Of a stretch of DNA of 64,000 bases, positions 52,001 through 63,100 are shown piece after piece; the stretch's first letter is position 1, and every line of letters begins with the position of its first letter. Source of the DNA: Motacilla alba alba (taxonomy: Eukaryota > Chordata > Aves > Passeriformes > Motacillidae). The DNA lies in assembly GCF_015832195.1 (NCBI RefSeq), contig NC_052017.1, forward strand, positions 72,293,801 through 72,357,800. Reading direction: 5' to 3'. The position numbers were made by a program, and so were the translations under genes. Under the pieces are notes generated by a model, which worked only from the letters and a program-made list of their open reading frames with translations, was not told where the DNA came from and did no database searches.

Positions 52001-53016
52001 TGCAATGGGTTGACCCTGGCTGGATGCCAGGCACCCACCAAAGCCGGTCCATCACAAGTGGACAGGGGAGAGAAAATATAACAAAAGGCTCATGAGTTGA
52101 GGTAAGTAGTGGGAGAGATCACTCACCAAATACTGTCATGGGTAAAACAGACTCAGCTAGGGAGTATTAACTGAATTTATTGCTAACAAAGTCAGAACAG
52201 GATAATGATAAGTGAAAGAAATGTTAAAAAACAACCTTCTCCCCATACCTCCCTATGTTCCAGCTCTACCTCTTCCCCATCAGGGGCATAGGAGACAGGG
52301 AATGGGGTTTACTGTTAGTTCATTGCATTTGTTCCTGCCACTGGTCAGGGAGAGGAGCCTCTGTCTTGCTCTGGTCCCTGCCAAGAGAGACAGTTCTTCA
52401 TGAACTTCTCCAGTGTGAGTCCATCCCGTGGGCAGCAGGTCTTCACAGACTGCTCCGGTGTAGGTCATTATTCCACAGGGAGAAGCCCTTCAGGCACAGC
52501 TTTCTCCAGCATGGGTCCCCCATGGGATCATAAGTCCTACCAGAAAACCTGCTCCAATGTGGGCTCCTCTCTCCACAGGTCTGCAGGTCCCAGCAGGAGC
52601 CTGCTCCAGCATGGGTTTGCCACATGTTCAGAGCCCTCTTTTGGGCATCCCCCTGCTCTGGTGTGGGTCTCCTCCATGGCCTGCAGGGGAATCTCAGATC
52701 CAGTGCCTGGAGCACCTCCTGCCCCTCCTTCTCTACTGACCTTGGCATCTGCAGAGTTGCTCCTCTCCCATGTTCTCACTCCTCTCTTTTCAGAATACAT
52801 TTAGATCTGTACAATAGCTTCTTTCTGCTTTCTAAATGTATTATCACAGACACATTACTACCTTCTCTGATAGGCTTATCCTTGGCCAGCAGCAGATCCT
52901 TCTTGGAGCCAGATCCTACTGGCTGTGTTGGGCAAGGGAGAAGCTTCTAGCAGCTTCTCACAAAGCCACTCCTGTTGCGCCTTGGTATCAAAACCTGGTC
53001 TCACAAACCCAGCTTA
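52001..53016 (-). mobile_element. Solo LTR of an endogenous retrovirus, about 1,016 bp
   Basis: The plus strand opens TGCAATGGGTTGACCCTGG and ends near TCACAAACCCAGCTTA, which reads leftward as a decayed version of a TG...GGGTTTGTG start. The sense strand is minus, with AATAAA (complement at 52176-52181) near the 3' end. Internal words such as TCCAGCATGGG, CTGCAGGGGAATCTC and CTTCTAGCAGCTTCTCAC recur in a spaced pattern typical of this avian LTR. It matches the LTR at 55329 over its whole length and has nearly the same size, though the two are clearly diverged. No target duplication could be confirmed and the ends may be a few bases off. Four or five open frames of 60-134 codons inside it are meaningless. 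Confidence 0.88.
52176..52181 (-). terminator. LTR polyadenylation signal AATAAA
   Basis: The complement of TTTATT in GAATTTATTGC. It lies about 180 bases from the LTR 3' end, the same place as in the LTR at 55329. Confidence 0.6.
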
Positions 53017-55328
53017 TGTCTCTAAACTTAGCAAGAAGTATCACTGAATAATTAAACTTGACATAATTTTATCCTGAATGTTTCAAGGTTTGTAACGGAT
53101 GCAATGACTTAAACTGTGCAGGTGCACAGAATATATCACAGCTCCCAGCTCCAAGCTATCCTGTGAGCTCAGAATTTTTCTACCAGTCATTTTTGGGTTT
53201 GGTATTAGTGTTAGAAGTTGATGCCAGGAAAATATAGTGATTAATTTTTTCTGTTCTTCATAGTCTCTAATTGTAAGAGTATTACTAGCAAAAGTTTTAG
53301 CACTAGCCAAATTATGTTTAGAAAAAATCCTGACACTAATTCCTTACAAATATTTCTATTTCCTCATTCTACAATAAAAAATTGTATTATTTTTCCGACT
53401 GCCAAATTAGAAAATTTCTAGTTTCCAGTCTTCCTTTCAGTATTTATCAACTTTCTATCACTTTTCTAATGAACTTCACTAACATACATATGGATGTACC
53501 AGCTCTATGTCTTGTATGGTTTCAGAAAATACAACCTTAAGTATTGCTTTGAATTGATTTCTTTTTTAAGTTCGGTGTTATATAATATTTTATTTATAAG
53601 TACTGTTTGCACTCCAAAGCCAACTACTTATATCCATCTTACACTGCTTACAGGAATATATTAGCCTTTCTTATTTTAACCCAGCATTCATCTGTTTCTT
53701 CCAGTGCTTCTTGCTATGTCTTATATAACAGAAATAACTTCAGCAGATGAAAATGTTGAAGTATTCAGGTACTCATTATACTTATAGAGAAATGGATTTC
53801 ACATACCTTTACATAGTTCTTATCCTTTTAATATCTTTAGTTGGTTGGGGTGCAGGTTTGTTTTTTTGTTTTGTTTTGGGGTTTTAGGGTTGTTTTTTTA
53901 GTTAGTTGTTTTGCTGGTTTTTAGGTGGTTGGTTTTGGGGTTTTTGTGTTTTTTGTTTTTTTTAATATATATTTTACTTATTTTTCTTATTCATTTAAAC
54001 CACTGCCTGTTTTAGAGGAATACTGAAGGTATCTCAAACATCATATATGTAGTCAGGATAGATTTAATATGCATTGTTTCCTCACATTCTGCAGCAGTTT
54101 CCTTCCTACCTCCTCACTCTTGACAGGAAGATTTTATTTGACAAAATTTGCAAACTCCTTTTAAATAAATGATATACAGTTCCATTTACAGAGAAAATTT
54201 TTAGCCAAAGTTGAAAGCTTTATGCAATAAGAAGTTTTTGTTTGAAGCAGGAAGACCAAATGTCTCACAGGGAAATAAAAAAAAAAATTAATTTCAGAAA
54301 CTATAGTTCTCAAAGGAACGTGAATCTTTCTGCTAAATTTGAACATTTCATATGTACAGGTTTCTTTAAAGACCCTCAAGTTCTCACCATTTGACTAACA
54401 TAATTGATCCCAGCTATGCCTCTGGAATTAGTTCCTACAGACTTGATTTGTACAAATCACATGACTAGAAGCAGGACTGCACCCAGAGTCAGTAAATACC
54501 AGATGGTAAAATAGCCAAATACATTTGAAAACAGCTCCCTAGGCTTAAATCTCTGTCTCAGCAGCTGGAAGAGGGTATTCAATACGGTTAGTGCCTTTTT
54601 CTATGTGGATACCAACTGTTACTGGACATTTGCAGTGTTTACTGAATACTGGGAAGAACCTTGATGCATATGACACTTTACATATACATTTTTAGCTTTT
54701 CATACATGGCAGATGTTGGCTGAAAGCAATTAGGCAAAAAGTAAGTAGAATAAAAACTTCTTCAATAAATTATAATATAATTTAAATGAGAAAATTTACA
54801 TTAGACATGTTCTCAGAATAATTATGAAACAATTGCCTAATAATGAAGCTTCCAAGCTCTTTGTAACAGATGGTCAGAAGCCAAATTTTATTGGATCATA
54901 GATAATCAGTAAATTTAATATGCAGGATAAATGCTGCGATCTATCATCTTGCTATAACCCTCTGCACCATAATGTGTTTGTTATAATTCCAAAATCAGAG
55001 GAACATTCCAGGATCTCTAATCTAATGCAGAGGTGATACAGGGGTTCAGAGATGGCATTTCAGAAAGTTGTCTAAACTTAAAGATTTATGGCAACTACAC
55101 ATTTGTCTTACTGCATACTTAGTTATACCTCCTTAACAACAGTCTTAAGACACCTTTGGGATTCATTATGTCTCACACCCAAATGCTAGAGAACAATTAC
55201 TTGCTATTTTTTGTCATTCTAGGCAATGATAGCTACTTCTTGTTTTATGTGAATTTAAGTCCTTCATAAAGTACTGAATAAAAAGGAGTATGTATTATGC
55301 ATTAGCTGAAAAAAAACAGTCATGTAGG
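53017..55328. other. AT-rich DNA between two LTRs, not proviral
   Basis: This stretch separates two LTRs of one family in the same orientation, so I looked for viral sequence. It holds no gag-, pol- or env-like frame, no primer-binding site or polypurine tract next to the LTRs, and has the composition of ordinary flanking DNA. A T/G-rich tract lies at 53841. The two LTRs are therefore best read as separate insertions. Confidence 0.7.
53841..53964 (+). repeat. G/T-rich low-complexity tract
   Basis: About 120 bases are almost free of A and C, with runs such as TTGGTTGGGG, TTTTGGGGTTTTAGGG and GGTTTTGGGG. The G runs could in principle form a G-quadruplex on the plus strand, but most have only two to four G and are widely spaced. 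It resembles the tract at 3855. Confidence 0.8.
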
Positions 55329-56341
55329 TGTAATGAGTGGGTTGACCCTGGCTGGACTGCACCAAAGCTGATCTGTCACTCCCATGTTCTCTGGACAGGG
55401 TAGAGAAGACATAACGAAGCTTCTGGATTGAGATAAGGACAGCGAGAGATCACTCACTGATACTTATCACAGGCAAAGCAGGTTTGACTTAGGGAAATTT
55501 TTAAAATTTATTACAGGATAATAAGAGATATATCCAAATCCTTGAAACACATTAATCCCTAACACTTCCCTTCTTCCTGGGCTCAACTTTACTCCTGATT
55601 TTCTCTACGTTTTCCTCTTGAGTGGAACAGGGGATGAGGGAAGGGGGATTGTGGTCAGTTGCACATTGTCTTTGCTACTCCTTCCTTCTGAGAGGGAGGA
55701 CTCACACTCTTCTCTTGCTCCAGCATGGGGTCCCTCACAGTAGACTCAGTTCTGCACTAACTTTTCCACTGTAAATCCTCCCCAGATGCTGCAGTTCTTC
55801 ATGAAGTGCATGTGTGTGTCCCTTCTGCAGGGTCACAATTCCTGCCAGCAAACGTGTTCTAGTGGGGGCTCCTCTCTTCACAGGGAGAGATCCTGCCCGG
55901 AGCAGGTCCTGCTAGGAGCCTGCTTGAGACCACTTTTCCCACGGGTTCTTTTAGGCATCCACCTGCTCTGGTGTGGGGTCCTTCAGGGGCTGCAGGTGGA
56001 TCTCTGCTACACCATGGACCTGCAAGTGTTGGAATGGTACAGCTGCGTCACCATGGTTTGAACCACGAACTTCAGGGGAATCTCAGTTCCTGGCACCTCC
56101 TTACCTTCCTTATTCACTGACCTTGGTGTTTACAGGGCTTTTTCTCTTACATATTCTCACTCCTCTCTCTGGCTGCTATTATTCCTGTGCAGTAAATTTT
56201 CCCTCTTTTTAAAATGTTATCCCACTGCTGCTGAAGATCTTGGCCCTTGCCAGCAGTGGGTTTGTCTTGGTCCCCCTAACAGAAATCACCCTGTACCCCC
56301 TCAATCACCCTCAACTTGCAATGCCAACCGAACACAGTGCA
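55329..56341 (-). mobile_element. Solo LTR of an endogenous retrovirus, about 1,013 bp
   Basis: The plus strand begins TGTAATGAGTGGGTTGACC and ends ACCGAACACAGTGCA, so the ends are TG...CA. Read on the minus strand it starts TGCACTGTGTTCGGTTGGCA, comparable to the other LTR of this family. AATAAA (complement at 55507-55512) lies near the 3' end. Words such as GAGAGATCACTCACTGA, CACTCCTCTCTCTGGCTGC and ACCTGCTCTGGTGTGGG are shared with the LTR at 52001. Substitutions and small gaps between the two are frequent, so they did not arise in one insertion. No target duplication is seen. Frames of 91 and 79 codons inside are not genes. Confidence 0.88.
55507..55512 (-). terminator. LTR polyadenylation signal AATAAA
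   Basis: The complement of TTTATT in AAATTTATTAC, at the equivalent place to the signal in the LTR at 52001. Confidence 0.6.
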
Positions 56342-58364
56342 TTAAAAAATCACCTTCAGAGTCATCTACTGATCACCTTTTATAAATGAAGAGTTATTAT
56401 GCCTCCAAGTATGTCTCATAAATGAACAGGACATTGAATTAACTATCTATCAATAAGGATACTTGAGCCAACTTCTGTTTTAAGTTCTAGTCTGTACCAA
56501 GTTGAAGGTAATGTGACAATGTGCTTCTTTTACCTTCTCTAAGCTAGCATCTTGATTTCATATAGTTTATACTAGCTATGACTGACTAGCAGTTTGAATT
56601 TCCATGTCTGACTCTGCATTTCAAAGCTGATAGCAATAGAGTGTGAGTGAAGACAGCAATACATTACAAATTAATGAGCAAGTGGTCTTAATCTGAATCC
56701 TGTGAAGAACCAGAAAAAGCAGAAACTTACATAAAGAAAGAAAAAGTATCAAACTAAAGTTCTTTTAATTCAGTTTCAGTAACATTTCTGGCAGAAGGTT
56801 AAAACTACATTATTTGTTAATTCGATTTTTATCTTCATGGTTTTGCCATTTAAAAATTAAATTAAGTTTCCCCAACTCAGCTACACAGTCTAAGAGTAAC
56901 TAAGCTACAGTGTCATCTAGAATATCAGAGAAAATCTCTTAGCCAAGAGAGATGAATTGACATTGCTGGAAGATATCCCATATACTTCAATGACAGTTAC
57001 TGGTGCAGAACTAAAATAATCACAAATGTAACAAAATTTATCAACAATTTTTAGAAATTAAATAAAAATTTAAAATGAAATTTAGAACTCCAGTTTAGGT
57101 TATCATTTCAGCACTAAGCTATTAAATATTACAAGAGATACAACCAAATCAACTTCATTAGAGGGCAACAAACAATCTGTGTAAATCAAGCCTGCATAAA
57201 GATCAACCATTTTCTGTAGCTTGCTTTCATGTGCTTTAAGCATAGTCAGAAACTTCAGCATGATTCTTGATGTACCTCCTGCGTATACTGATAAACCTTC
57301 AAGCTTGCACTTGAGGATTGGCTCAATCAGAAGTCAGAATAATCCATTACATGGAGGAAGAAGTAGAGTCAATTTAGCAGGGTGAACATACAGTAGCATC
57401 TATTTGTGGTCAGATAAAACAGAAGTTTTATTTCCTTGAACAGGTAGGGGAGTAAATAAGCAAACTGACAGAAGTACAGCTAGATAGCAGTATCTTTTTG
57501 GTTAAGACCTGCACACAGGAAACAAAAATAGATCAGCATTGAAATCCAATGTTCAGTCATGGTATGAAAAATGATAAATTACATAGATGATTACATTGAT
57601 TTGTTATAAATAAAAATGTTAAAAGTTTCTCAATTGTAATTTATTACTATCTATTCTAATAATATATTATTTGTGTAATATAAAATTATGCACATAAAAA
57701 TCTGTCATTACTGATGGGAGTATAAATAGTTTTATTTATCCTGCATTATGCAAAGTGCTACTCTCTTCCAGTCAGAGTCAATAACATAGTAAAGCCAAAT
57801 GGACAATCTAGACTTTTAATTTCCAGATTTATTTAAAAAGTGACTCTTAGTAAATCCTTCATTTTATTTTCTTGTTAAATTACACTTATTTCCTATAAGG
57901 TATTGTAACCATTTCTAGCAGGCATTATGCCAAAGTATTTGTAGGCTTTCTTTCTCATATGAAAAAACAGATTCAAAAGCTACACTTTCTAAATGCAGTT
58001 TTCCAAGTATATGCAATGAAAAATCAGTGAATAAGATATTTCGTGCATAGAATTATAGGCGGCTTCAGAAAGGATAAGACTCAGTCAAAATAATTATGTA
58101 GATTTCTTAAACAGAAGATGAGTTGTATGAGTTGTCTTACACATGTACATCCAAAAAGCCATCTAAAAAACATCTCTTCTACAACATTCCTCCAAGCGCC
58201 CAAAACTTGTGGGCATCTTATTTTCACCTTCTGTGTGTTCTCTGGAAGACAGCAACTTGCAACTTTCTTTGCTTGCCCTGAACTGCTTTGATGTGAGCAA
58301 TGAGATGTCTTCTATGAGGGTGAAATCCACGAAACGCATGCAATGAAGCCTAAGTCTACTAAGA

Positions 58365-58386
58365 GCATCTAGTGAGATCTAGATGC
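58365..58386. repeat. Perfect 8-bp hairpin
   Basis: GCATCTAG (58365-58372) and CTAGATGC (58379-58386) are exact reverse complements around a 6-base loop. Similar words (CTACTAAGAGCATC, CTAGTAGAGCATC) flank it, suggesting a local duplication. Confidence 0.75.
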
Positions 58387-58773
58387 CCTAGTAGAGCATC
58401 CCTGTAAAAATGCTTTAGATAGAACTCCTTGAAAATTCCATTAAAGTGACTACTTTGTGGTTCATTAACTAGGACACTGAGTAGGTGAGTCCTGCTTTCT
58501 CAGGACTATTGTTGTTTTAACCTTGGAATGCTTTAAGAGAAAATGATCATCTGAATATATGTATGAGTATTCTTATTACAAGGATGCAGAGTTATTTTAT
58601 AGCTTTCTGATAGCATGAAAGTTACCTTTCTTTCTGAATACTGGCCTAGAAAGGAAATAATGAATAACATACCTATGTTGTGTCACCTTCATGAGCTTTC
58701 TATCATTTCTTCAGAAGGCAAAGATCTTTAGAGTGCTGCTCTCCTATCTAAATCCTCAGGCATGAAAATAACT

Positions 58774-58800
58774 GTTCTTAATTCTGAGAGAATTAAGAAC
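58774..58800. repeat. Perfect 12-bp hairpin with 3-base loop
   Basis: GTTCTTAATTCT (58774-58785) and AGAATTAAGAAC (58789-58800) are exact reverse complements around GAG. This near-palindrome could extrude as a small cruciform; no transcript context is seen. Confidence 0.88.
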
Positions 58801-59039
58801 ATCAGAGAACATGTCACTGCTTTTGCATAAGATCACTGCCATCTACACAGCTGCACAATTTTTTCACATTACTTTCTCACTTACGTGACTGATACAGTCA
58901 AAAAATACAATTCAGCTTTTCTGTACACTTTCTGATGGTATTAAACATGATGCAAAAGCCCTGGTGAAGGACTGATATTGTGTATTCTGAGAAATATCAC
59001 TTCTTTAATCTGAGTTTTGGAGCTCTTTTTTTCTTGCTC

Positions 59040-60183
59040 AGTGTCTCACAAGGCAGCTAGCTTTTGGCATTCCTTGCAGCCTGCAACCTTACAGCACCTC
59101 TGACAGCTCCTTTCCTAAGTGTTCTGCACTGTCTCACATTCAGCTGCCAGTTACTTCTCTCCTGTCAGCATGAAGCAATCCCAAGCACAGTTTAGCAAGG
59201 ACCAGTCCTGGGGCTGATCACTTTCTTCACAGTGGGAAATCCATTTGCTTCATGTCGGCATCTTGGGTAGAGAGATGTAGAGATGGCCATGCTGAGACAA
59301 AATCTTTCCACTGGTCATGTTAAATTTTGAATTTATCTCCTTTAAAGACATGTTCCCAGGAAAAATTGCAATTACAACTGGTCGGGCACAGTTACATAGG
59401 ATCCAGGTTTATATTGCTGTGCATTTCCATCCTCAAGGTGAGAGATTTTGTGAGTTTGAAAACAGCAAAGACAGGACACGGATGAGAAGATTTCAGGAGA
59501 TGGAATATTGGGCCCTCATTTGCACTGCAAGTACTCAACAACCAGAGGTGCTACAGAGTGTGCAGAGAAGCCTTCCATGGAGCCTAAAGTGAAGCAACAA
59601 CCCTGCTGGAACAGGGAGGGACAAAGAGAGCACCTGAGGAGAAGTCACACAAACGCCCCAGGAGAATGTATCAGCCCCCCACCCTTTCCAGGTGACTGTG
59701 CCCACATCAAGGTCCACTTTCCTCTGGGCCCCTCACAGCTGGGATCCCCTGGTCCCTGCTGCTGATGATCAGCCCCTTGTATGCAGTGTCCAAAAGGAGG
59801 GTGTCAGGGCAGCTCCAGGGCTGGTGTCATGCAGGGCCTCTGTGAAGGTTTGCTGGCCACGGGTGCCTAGCACAGCAATAGTCTCTGGGGAGCACCAGCC
59901 CTGCACAGACTTCTGGCTCCCTGGTGATCCCCTCATCCTGTGGGCCCCAGCCCTTGTTCTAGCACTGGATCCCCAATGCCCCTGTATTGACTTTCAAATC
60001 ACTCTCCATGAGGAGGCAGAGAAATACCCAAGTCTCATGTACCATCTTCAGTCCTCCTTCTCAGCATCCAGAGCAGAGAACCAAATTTCTGGTAGGTGTT
60101 GGGTGCTGGGAGAATGTCTCTTTCCCCTGTGCAGCAGCAGCAGCAGCAGTGGCATGCTAAGAGTCCTTCTGTCCTGGGAGTAA
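59040..60183. other. GC-richer, CpG-poor patch with a 163-codon frame
   Basis: Composition rises from AT-rich to roughly half GC or more, strongest at 59.6-60.2 kb, with few CpGs. A plus-strand frame of 163 codons runs from 59692 to 60183. It has no domain, signal or repeat I recognise, and its length is not remarkable for GC-rich sequence. A second frame of 91 codons ends at 59592 in another phase. The most likely reading is an old decayed insertion, perhaps LTR-derived; a decayed gene copy cannot be excluded. Confidence 0.4.
60132..60149 (+). repeat. (CAG)6 microsatellite
   Basis: Six uninterrupted CAG units near the end of the GC-richer patch. In the 163-codon frame they read as a short serine run. 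Confidence 0.95.
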
Positions 60184-63100
60184 GACCTGCCCAAAGGAAT
60201 GAGTGGACTCAGTCAGGATTGAAGTGCCTTCACTGAGAGAAACCATAAATAAAAATGGTAGACTTGGCTTGGAAGTTTTTACATAAACAGAGGCATCCTC
60301 TGTTGAGGCTAGAGGTCATCTAGCTGAACTTCTGCCTAATTTATGGGAAGAGATATCCTCTTTCTTCTCAAATAGAGATTATTAACTGGATGTTGCTTCA
60401 AAACACCATGTACCTTACAAGGTCAGCATAGGTTTTGGTTGAACAGGTGCCTGAGAAAACAGAGTTTTTAGTTAATATCAACTAATCTAAATTAAATCCA
60501 ACTGCTTGATGGTCCTCACCATCACTGGATTTCTGAGCAGTCCTGACATTGCCATCCATTATCACTGAAAGTATGCAGTTGGCCTTGTCTTTGGAGTCCT
60601 AGGAGTCAGAACCATGATTGCTTAGATCCTTCAGTAGTCAAGTTTCACTTCTCTACTGAGTTATGTGTATTCTGCTGGGGCATTGTTATGGGAATAAAAA
60701 GATGTAGGGCTAAAACCTGTATTTTCCAGTTTTCAGTTGTCATTGCACTGGTCTGTTCAAATCTATCAAATAATGAAATGAGACCTCTAGGATTAATTAC
60801 TAAATGACAGCAGTGACAAAAGATTGTGATGATGGTTTCTAGATTTTGCATAAGTTGTGGACAGTTGTTTAAAGGCTTTCCGTGGTCTCTGTGTTTTTTT
60901 CTACTATTCTGTGTACATCGTGACTCCCATAAGAATGATGAAATAGTTCAGGTGACTTAATTTTTTTACTTATTTCTTAACTGAAGAAAAAGAAAACGGA
61001 AATAAAAATTACATCGACAAGTTTGATTATTCAAGCAAAACAAGCTATAACAGCAGTGGCAAACATCAAGTGGTAACAACAGGTGCTGCATGAGAGAAAA
61101 TGTGGAGGAAAGAGGATGAGCATGATGAGTTGAGCAAGTTTGGTACACTGTATTTGTATAGGTACACTATATTTGTATAGAGAGGGTTTGATAACAGGAG
61201 GCAATATAAATGTCTCTGTAGAGCAAAGGCTGACTGAATGAACTGGTAGAATACCATCCGAGGGATGTCAATGAAAGTATAGCATTTAAACCAGAGAATA
61301 AATTGCATATTCAGGCCCATATTTATGCATGGAAAAGCAAGTGCTTGTGCTCAGTTAACACTTATTGCAAAGCTTGTGAAAACAGGCCTTTTGTTACTGA
61401 AGCATATATAGCTTCTCCAGCTCAAGTACTTTGTGAAATTATTGCAAAATATGTATGTATGGAGAGAAACATATACTGAGCCTTACGCAGCTGTGCTTTA
61501 TCTGATAAGCTAAATAGTGTAAGACACCTATTCTCATTATTCCAAGTGCTGATTTCACTTGCAAATGGCATTTCTAAGTTTTGTACTAAACATTTTTTTT
61601 TGTATTGGTATTCAAAGATGTTCCAGTTCAGGATAGTTTAAACACTTCAGGTTGCCTTTTGTACCACATTGCTGAAAATATGTCTAGGTAGCTCAAAGAT
61701 CAAGTCAGTACTTTAATAATTTCATATTTCATGTTAATAAAATTATTATATTTAATATAAATATAGGTAAGCAAAAAAAAAAGTAGATACTTTAAAAGAA
61801 ACCCTCGACATTTTTATCACAATCTTCCACAAAAATTTTGTTATTGTGTAAATCACAATATTTCCACAAAATATTACCTTGCAGGCATTTCTTTGTCCGT
61901 TCTTTCAACTTCTGTTTCTTCATTGTTCAAGAGTAGTTACTTATAATTCTTTTTTATAATCTTCAACATGAAATTGTCTAAAAGTCTTAAACTTAAAAAA
62001 AAATGATCTTAAGAATCAGAATTCAAAAAAAAAAAAACCCCAGTTTTTCATGAAGCACCATATATTGACATTGAATGCATAAAAATCATAACGTTCTCAT
62101 TTTCTCTCAGTCAAAATATCTCTATGAACTGCAGGGGATACTAATATCTTTCAACAGAAACCATATGTCAAACCACAGTGCTTAGTAAATCTCTTCCTTA
62201 TATTTTTTAATAAAATAATAATGTGTTCAGGTGTTTATTTTGTTTGATATAAAGCTTTAAAAGCACTGATACTAAAATCTTAATATTTCCATTACATTAT
62301 TTAAATCCCTTTGAATTCAGAAGGAGATTTGCAAGACACATCAAAACTGCACTCAAAATAACTAAAAAAAACCTCCTCAAAAACCAAATTAATTCCACTG
62401 CTTCATAACATCATTTTATTTCTTATCTTGTGTTTTGTTTTTTTTGTGGATCTTTGCTTGAAGCAAGTGGGAACTGCAATTAGCTAATTAAGACTCTGAG
62501 GCTTGAATATTATTGACCTTTTATGTTTTGCAGTATTGGTTGGCAAGCATAAAAAAATTGTGTTCTTCCCATCTACTCAGGGCTCTCCAGGACACGACTT
62601 CTAATTGCTTTCTCAGAAATCTTCGCCCCCTAGTAGTTTAAATATAGGGCACATACTGTTATTTCCTCCTTGCATGGCGTTTGCTGAGCAAGCAAGCAGA
62701 AAGACACAGAACTGGAAAGGCTCATGAATGAATACTGATTGCATAGGGTCGGGTCACATCTTTGTAGTTTTTCCACTGGTGTATGAAGGGGAGGAAAACT
62801 GAATTTGGTATTCCTGATTTTTTTTTGAGGCGTGCAACCTCTTTTTAAACAAAGCAACCACCTCCCACCCTGTAACAAAACCCCTCAAACTATATGTTGA
62901 AAACAAAGCAGAGACACAGATGGATGGTTTTATTCCTTTACAGAGCACATTTGAAGAATTGCTTTAATTCTGACTACTTAGTTTGCATTTTTATTAAAAA
63001 AAAAGGTTAAAATCAAAGGTTATATTGTTCAACAGCATGCAGTTCAGTTTGCTCTTTAGAATCTGCCTTACCTCTAAGGCAAACAGGCTGTTTCTACTTA

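Larger units (their letters stand above)
56342..59039. other. AT-rich non-coding DNA, no gene seen
   Basis: No open frame with protein character and no recognisable transposon. Two short hairpins (58365-58386 and 58774-58800) are listed separately. Confidence 0.65.

Noticed and set aside
52001..56341. A single provirus with two LTRs
   Set aside because: The two LTRs are clearly diverged, the interior has no viral genes or priming sites, and its composition is that of ordinary host DNA.
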